The notes under the pieces are model-generated. The model ran no database searches, was not told where the DNA came from, and worked only from the letters and a program-made list of their open reading frames with translations. A stretch of DNA of 64,000 nucleotides, from the NCBI GenBank assembly GCA_022606135.1, contig JABYQN010000011.1, positions 124,001 through 188,000 on the forward strand, read 5' to 3'. Below are positions 58,635 to 64,000 of this stretch, piece by piece. The DNA comes from Fomes fomentarius. Lineage: Eukaryota > Basidiomycota > Agaricomycetes > Polyporales > Polyporaceae. A program made the translations under genes and the position numbers. Positions within the stretch are counted from its first letter, which is position 1, and every line of letters starts with the position of its first letter.

Positions 58635-60460
58635 ATGCCCCCGCCCCCGCCAAAGGCCGACGTCCTTGTCTCCAATTCCCACCTCGTTGGCTTGTGGCTC
58701 CAGCTTTTTGCTAGTGGTAAGCAAAATTTCCCCCAACAGCAGCAATGGCTTCTCCGTCTTCCTCCTTCTGCATCAGCTTCCCGTCATTCTTATGTGTTCT
58801 GTACACACACTGACACCCGCTGGCACTCCTCCTTAGGTGCATACTTCGTCTACCTACCTCAGTGCTTCCTCATCCTCCGCAAGAAGGTGCGCGATGGCAT
58901 GTCAATATGGCTACCTGCAGTCTGCCTCCTCATGTTCCTCATCGTCGCCGTCGTACGTCTCCAATTTTCTTCTATGCGACCCGTATCCTCAATCCCTTTC
59001 CCCATCTTCTGTCCCTCGATCGTCTAATCAACACGCGCCCACAACGCCGCCACCATCTCATCGCAATCGCACTTGCCCATGCATCCGCCCTACTGCAACG
59101 CCACCATCGCACCTCATACTCCTATCATTCCGATCAATTCTCAACCTCCCCTCGACTCCTCGACAATCTCACCGTGACCGTAACTCTCGATCGACGCACA
59201 CAGGATTTGATAGTTGAGCTTGTGCGCGCGTGGCATGCCTTCAGCGTCTCAGGCCCGACGGGCGACATTCTCGCCGATCCCGCTAAGTTCTACTCGAACG
59301 CGGCGACTCCCGAGTCCCTCGTCAAGAACTCGATCACTGTTGCGCTTGCGATCATCTCGGACGTCATCATGGTGCGTTCTTCTCTCGCCCTTCTACGGTC
59401 TGTCGTGTTTATGCTCGCAAATGAATATGCAGGTGTACCGGACATTCATCGTCTGGAACTTCAGCATGTGGACCATCCTCCTCCCCAGTGCTCTTCTCTG
59501 CGCTGACATCGGTATGTCCAGGTCGATAAATATAAATCGGGCCGTCAATACATACACATGAGTACTGATCATTGACCTCTGGACGCATGTACGATGCAGC
59601 AATGGGCATCTGGTCAACGTGGACCCTTTCCCAGACCAAAGTCGGGGACAACCTCATTCTCGCAGACGTCACCGTCCGCGTCAAGTACTTCTTCATCATC
59701 ACCTTCTGCCTCAATGCGCTCTGTGCAAGTGCGTGCATGTCTACATATCACCCCTTGCGAATCTCGGATTGACGAAGGGAACATCCTTAGGTCTTATCTG
59801 CTGGAAGATCTGGCGAATAACGTCGCGCGTCGCGTCCTACACCTCGACCGACCGTACGACGAATCGCATCCTCGAGGTCATCATTGAAAGTGGTACGTCC
59901 TTGCTAGCCTCTTATCTCCCCTGTAGTGCGAGCTCGCGCTGACACATTCCTCTCTCCCCGCCCCGTCGTCTCCACTCACTCGCACTCGCGAATGAACAAA
60001 CCTCAACTGTCCGACCACGTCGTGCCTTTCTCATGCAGCTGCGCTCTACTGTGCACACCTCTTCGCGCTCATCGTGAGCGACAGCATCGGCTCCAACGTC
60101 TTCTTCATCTTCCTCGACTGTGTACGTCTCCCTCCCCTCCCTTTCGCTCACCTCTCCCCTCTCTCCCCACTCACTAACACCCCTCTCCTTTTGCAGCTCC
60201 CCCCTGTAACAGCCCTCGTCTTCTCTATGCTCATCGTCCGCACGCGGACCAACACGCAGCTGCACCCGACAGTGCCGACGTCCACAAACCTCCGCTTCTG
60301 GAGCACGACGCGCGGGTCCGCGGCAGCGGCCACGCAGCAGCAGCAGCCCCTCGGTGTCGAGATCGACTTAGAGCGCGTGGTGCACACGGACTCGGACGGC
60401 TTCCCGACGACGAACCATACGTACGACAGCGAGCGGAGTAAGGCGGGATTCGATGCATGA
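58635..60460 (+). CDS. Multi-pass membrane protein, tandem paralogue 1
   Basis: Predicted 340-residue protein with about seven hydrophobic helices. I do not recognise a named family, although the topology is receptor-like. Eight exons: 58635-58716, 58837-58952, 59204-59371, 59433-59511, 59600-59728, 59791-59892, 60039-60121, 60197-60460. Notable segments: HLVGLWLQLFASGAYFVYLP, CFLILRKKVRDGMSIWLPAV, VYRTFIVWNFSMWTILLPSA, RVKYFFIITFCLNALCA, ALYCAHLFALIVSDSIGSNV, and LPPVTALVFSMLIVRTRT, then a polar tail (EIDLERVVHTDSD). The tail is probably cytosolic. Introns 1, 2 and 6 are long (120, 251 and 146 nt). It is a tandem duplicate of the next gene. Confidence 0.82.
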
Positions 60461-62036
60461 TCCCAATTCTCATTTGAGAGCCGAAAGCCCACGGAGGAGA
60501 AGCCGCTTGAGGATGGACTTTGGCTCCCCATCGAGCTCTGGTGTGTTCCCATTGTCGTGCCGTGCGCGCACAGTTGTGTCGGTCGTCCGTGTTTTCCTCT
60601 AGCCCGCGCGCTACATTGCGTTCGCGGATGCGCATATACTTGCGATGTACGGAGGCAGTACCTCCTTTTGCTGTGTTGCTCGCTTTTTGTTAGTAGTTGT
60701 CTTGTCACCATCGCCGTTGTGCATTGTATACCGTATACCACCCTGTATTTTAGAGATTCTGTAGGTACATACGTACTCGCTCAGGTACATAGCTCGGACT
60801 GATCACGACGCGCTGGTCGCGCGTCGATACATAGTGTACACCTTGTACGAGGCTATTACTGCATTCAAACACAACGACCATCCACTTGTTGAGCACTCCG
60901 GCCATCTACCGGTGTTGTAACTGTTCTAATGGCAAATGTCAGTCGTCGGGATGCAGTCCTCACTACTTTACGTAGTGTATGGTACCGGTGATAGACTGAC
61001 AGCCCCGCGCCAGAGCTCCGTTGTACGTCTGATGCTCCACGTCAATATATACGACGCATCCACGCGTTCTCTCTCTTTCCCTGAACCAGCCGACGCTGCT
61101 ACGTTGACATACTCAAACAAAGTTACTGCTCTGACTTGAGGTGTTCGAGATGTTCCCACGGTCTTTGACTTTTCCTGTGAACACTGGGTGCTGATTACTG
61201 CTGCGGCCAAGGATGCCAGGACGACTATCTTCCGCTCTTGTCAGGGGGGGAGGGTTTCCAACATGCAATTGCTCCAATTGCGGCCGACTTGCGTGAGCAC
61301 TGAGGTGAGAGCGCGGTGACCTGCCTTCGAATTCCGCAAGTCACTGATACCATCGCAGAACTTCGAAGTCCTTGCATCTCAGTACTTCTCACCCTTCCCA
61401 GATCTCAATACAGTGTTAAACGCCAGGCTCCAGCTGATAGATACTGCTATCAGAATCCCACCCCGCCTTGGGATCTCCGGACTCCAACCACGAAAATGGG
61501 GCCGCCCGCCGCGGCGATTCGTAGTATTCGGACATATGGTGAACGCATCACGTATTTCAGAAGCCACACACTCCTCTATATCACTGGCACGAGCGTCGTC
61601 GGGCACCGAGTACAGCATACCGAAATCGGAGGGACGAGCAGCAGCGCGAGGGCGGACGGAGGCTGAGATGGACGCCCCCGAGTCCCCGGATGCCTACCGC
61701 GCGGAGCCCCGCAAGTTCAAGTTGGGCGCGGGCCCGGGGCCCGTCCGGAGTCGGGGGGAATCATGGCAGGTTCCCTCCTGCAATCTGTCAATGTCGATGG
61801 TTGCATATGATGCATGACTTACTGCGCCAGAAGAGAACGCCTGCTCGTTCGGTCCCAAAGACCGTGAGGCTGATGATGGTGCCCACGGGCTTCACGAATC
61901 CTTCCCAACCTTCTTTCTGAGCGTGATATAAGCCCACCGGCGAGTTCACCGGCATGCGCGCTGCTTTGCTTGTATTACCCTCACACTCGCCGCCAACGCG
62001 TACGGCTACCATCATCGCACACTGCCAGTGGGAGCT
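60461..62036. other. Spacer between the tandem paralogues
   Basis: About 1.6 kb. It holds no supported gene. A third copy of the paralogue family was looked for and not seen. Confidence 0.45.
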
Positions 62037-63623
62037 ATGCCGCCCAAGGTCGACATCGTGCCCGCCAACGCGCACCTCGTTGGCTTGTGGCTCCAGCTCT
62101 TCGCAGGAGGTAAGTTCGTCATCTTCACCCGCCGAAGCTCTTGTCTTCGCTCCGAGTCCCCAGGCTTCTCCAGCCTCTTCGCGCCGTCATCCAAGGTTTC
62201 GCGCACGCACGGAAGCCTCTTCCTTTACTGACGCGTACGGTGGCTCTGCAGGCGCATACTTCTTGTACCTTCCCCAATGCTTCGCCATCCTCCGCAAGAA
62301 GGTCCGCGATGGCCTGTCCATCTGGCTGCCCATCGTCTGCGTGCTTATGTTTCTCATAGTCGCCGTCGTACGTCCATGCTCTCTCTCAAGATCCATTCTG
62401 CGCGAGTTCTGAACGCGTCCGTGACAGGACCTCGTAACAGAGATGGTGCGCGCGTGGGACGCATTCAGCGTTGCGGGCGCGAAGGGCGAGGTCCTCGCCA
62501 ATCCCGCGAAATTCTACTCGAACCCGGCGACGCCAGAGTCGCTCGTCAAGAACTCCATAACCGTCGCGCTCGCGGTGATCTCTGACGGAATTATCGTACG
62601 TCCTCGCGTCTGCTATGGCCCGTACGTACGCAAGGAGAAAAATTCATCTTGTCGGTGATCACTGTGCAGGTATACCGGACATTCGTCGTCTGGAACTTCA
62701 GCATCTTGATCATAGCGGTGCCCGTTGGACTTCTCTGCGCCGACGTAGGCACGTCCACCTCTGTGCAGATCGACTGGCGTGATGGATATATACTGACCGG
62801 ATGTTGTCCCCTTCTAACAGCATTGGGCATTTGGTCGACATGGACGCTCTCCCGGTCTCGAGCCGGGGACATCCTCATCCTCGCCGAGGTCACGATCCGC
62901 GTGAAATACTTCTTCATTGTCACCTTCTGCCTCAACGCGCTCTGCGCAGGTGCGTTTCCTCGGCCCCAGTATCCCTCTTAGCTCGACCGAAGTGACAAAC
63001 CCTGCTCAGCTCTGATCTGCTGGAAGATCTGGCACATAAGCTCGCGCGTCGCGTCCTACTCCTCGAGCGATCGGAAGACGACCCGCGTGTTCGAGGTCAT
63101 GGTCGAAAGCGGTATGCGCTCTCGCGCACTTCAATAGCCCATGTCCACGCTGACGCGCCACTGACCCGTCTGCAGCTGCCTTCTACTGCGCACACCTCTT
63201 CGCGCTCATCGTGAGCAGCGCCATAGGCTCCAACGTCTTCTTCATCTTCCTCGACTGCGTACGTCCCCTCTCCCGAGCTTGGCCCCTCACGTCCCCCCTC
63301 CCCTCCCCTCCCCTCCCCTCCCACAATCAATCCTCATACTCTACTAACTCGCCCACCCACCACAGCTCCCGCCCGTGACCGCGCTCGTGTTCACGATGAT
63401 CATCGTCCGCGCGCGCACGGGGACACAAGCGCAGCTCACCTCCACCACCGCCGCGGCGTCGAACCTGCGCTTCTGGAGCACGACGCGCGGGTCGGCGACG
63501 GCCGCGAACCAGCCAATCGGGGTCGAGATCGACCTCGAGCGCGTCGTGCACACGGACTCTGACGTCTTCCGCAGCACGCGGGACACATACGACGACAGCG
63601 AGCGGAACAAGGCAGACTTCTGA
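62037..63623 (+). CDS. Multi-pass membrane protein, tandem paralogue 2
   Basis: Predicted 335-residue paralogue of the gene at 58635-60460, with matching segments throughout (HLVGLWLQLFAGGAYFLYLP, KKVRDGLSIWLPIVCVLMFL, GIWSTWTLS, VEIDLERVVHTDSD). Eight exons: 62037-62109, 62252-62367, 62428-62595, 62670-62748, 62821-62949, 63010-63111, 63176-63258, 63366-63623. Exons 2-7 have exactly the same lengths (116, 168, 79, 129, 102, 83) and phases as in the first copy, so the duplication is clear. Intron 4 begins GC (gcacgt) where the first copy has gtatgt. Intron 7 contains a CCCCT/CCCTC microsatellite. Function unknown. Confidence 0.82.
63292..63322 (+). repeat. (CCCCT)n microsatellite inside an intron
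   Basis: About five tandem CCCCT units lie in intron 7 of the second tandem paralogue. On the opposite strand this is a run of AGGGG. The first copy has no comparable run in its intron 7. Confidence 0.7.
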
Positions 63624-64000
63624 CTCTGAGTCCCTGGCCGTCGTCCCCTGGGGCCTGGAGGACGTCGATGGACGCTGGCAGGTTCATCTTTGATTGACTT
63701 ATTTCTTATTCTGCTTCTGCTATGTATGTTGTGCCAGCATTCCCCTATGTACTAACGACTGCTGGGAGACCGATGGAGGATGTATCATAGATGTCTAACA
63801 GCTCGTTATCAAAATCCACTCATTCACCCATCATCTCGCACCTGTATCGCGGGCAAAGTACGAATGCAAAAGAGTTGACCGCCAACTCGAACGCCAACTG
63901 CGCGCGATGAATACTGGGCTGTGCCGCGCGCGATATGCAAATGCCAGGGTGCGTTCGCGACCATTGGAGTACGTACCTGCTTCGAAGCTCTGGACGTGAG
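63624..64000. other. Downstream flank, window edge
   Basis: The last 377 nt follow the stop of the second tandem paralogue. A short direct repeat (aactcgaacgccaactg-like) is seen near 63870-63900. No gene begins before the window ends. Confidence 0.4.

Noticed and set aside
1..64000. tRNA, rRNA or CRISPR features
   Set aside because: No cloverleaf-like A/B box pair, rRNA signature or regularly spaced repeats were recognised by eye; CRISPR is not expected in a fungal nuclear genome.

Overview
This 64-kb window is nuclear DNA of a filamentous basidiomycete, most likely an Agaricomycete (possibly Polyporales). The reasons are short GT-AG introns of about 50-60 nt in almost every gene, many microexons, and families typical of that group: DUF6533 and DUF4470-MYND proteins, a zinc-cluster regulator, NAD-formate dehydrogenase, a small secreted cysteine-rich protein and a copia-type LTR. 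Gene models were assembled by hand by joining reading frames across splice sites and checking that every exon phase closes. They are predictions, not transcript-supported structures.

Layout. 1-2.5 kb: the 3' end of a copia-type retroelement with its LTR, then degenerate sequence. 2.5-12 kb: inositol polyphosphate multikinase (minus), a 14-exon kinesin-10-like motor (plus), an unrecognised gene (minus) and a large coiled-coil protein (minus). 13-23 kb: a plus-strand run of Old Yellow Enzyme-type oxidoreductase, formate dehydrogenase, a 22-exon GH27 alpha-galactosidase and methionyl-tRNA formyltransferase. 23-27 kb: a 2.9-kb stretch with no gene, then a TATA-driven small secreted Cys-rich protein. 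27-35 kb: a 1205-residue DUF4470-MYND protein and the Tup1 WD40 corepressor, both minus. 35-40 kb: a 5-kb pyrimidine-rich stretch without a recognisable gene upstream of TUP1. 40-50 kb: a 10-exon Zn2Cys6 transcription factor (minus), divergent from an HCNGP/SAP30BP-type gene, then a hemopexin-repeat-like protein with an in-frame stop. 50-57 kb: a small membrane-protein ORF, a DUF6533 membrane protein and a DHA2-type MFS exporter (minus). 58-64 kb: a tandem pair of paralogous multi-pass membrane proteins.

The genes do not form an obvious metabolic cluster. The mix is housekeeping (kinesin, FMT, IPMK, HCNGP), global regulation (Tup1, zinc cluster), and secretion, transport and carbon turnover of a saprotroph (GH27, FDH, OYE, MFS, secreted protein).

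The most unusual signal is splicing architecture. The alpha-galactosidase needs exons of 8, 13, 15, 16, 17 and 17 nt. The MFS gene needs exons of 8 and 7 nt. The DUF6533 gene closes its frame only if two 2-nt exons are recognised. The coiled-coil gene closes only with two 22-nt introns (or two indels). Two introns appear to be GC-AG, one of them in only one member of the tandem pair.
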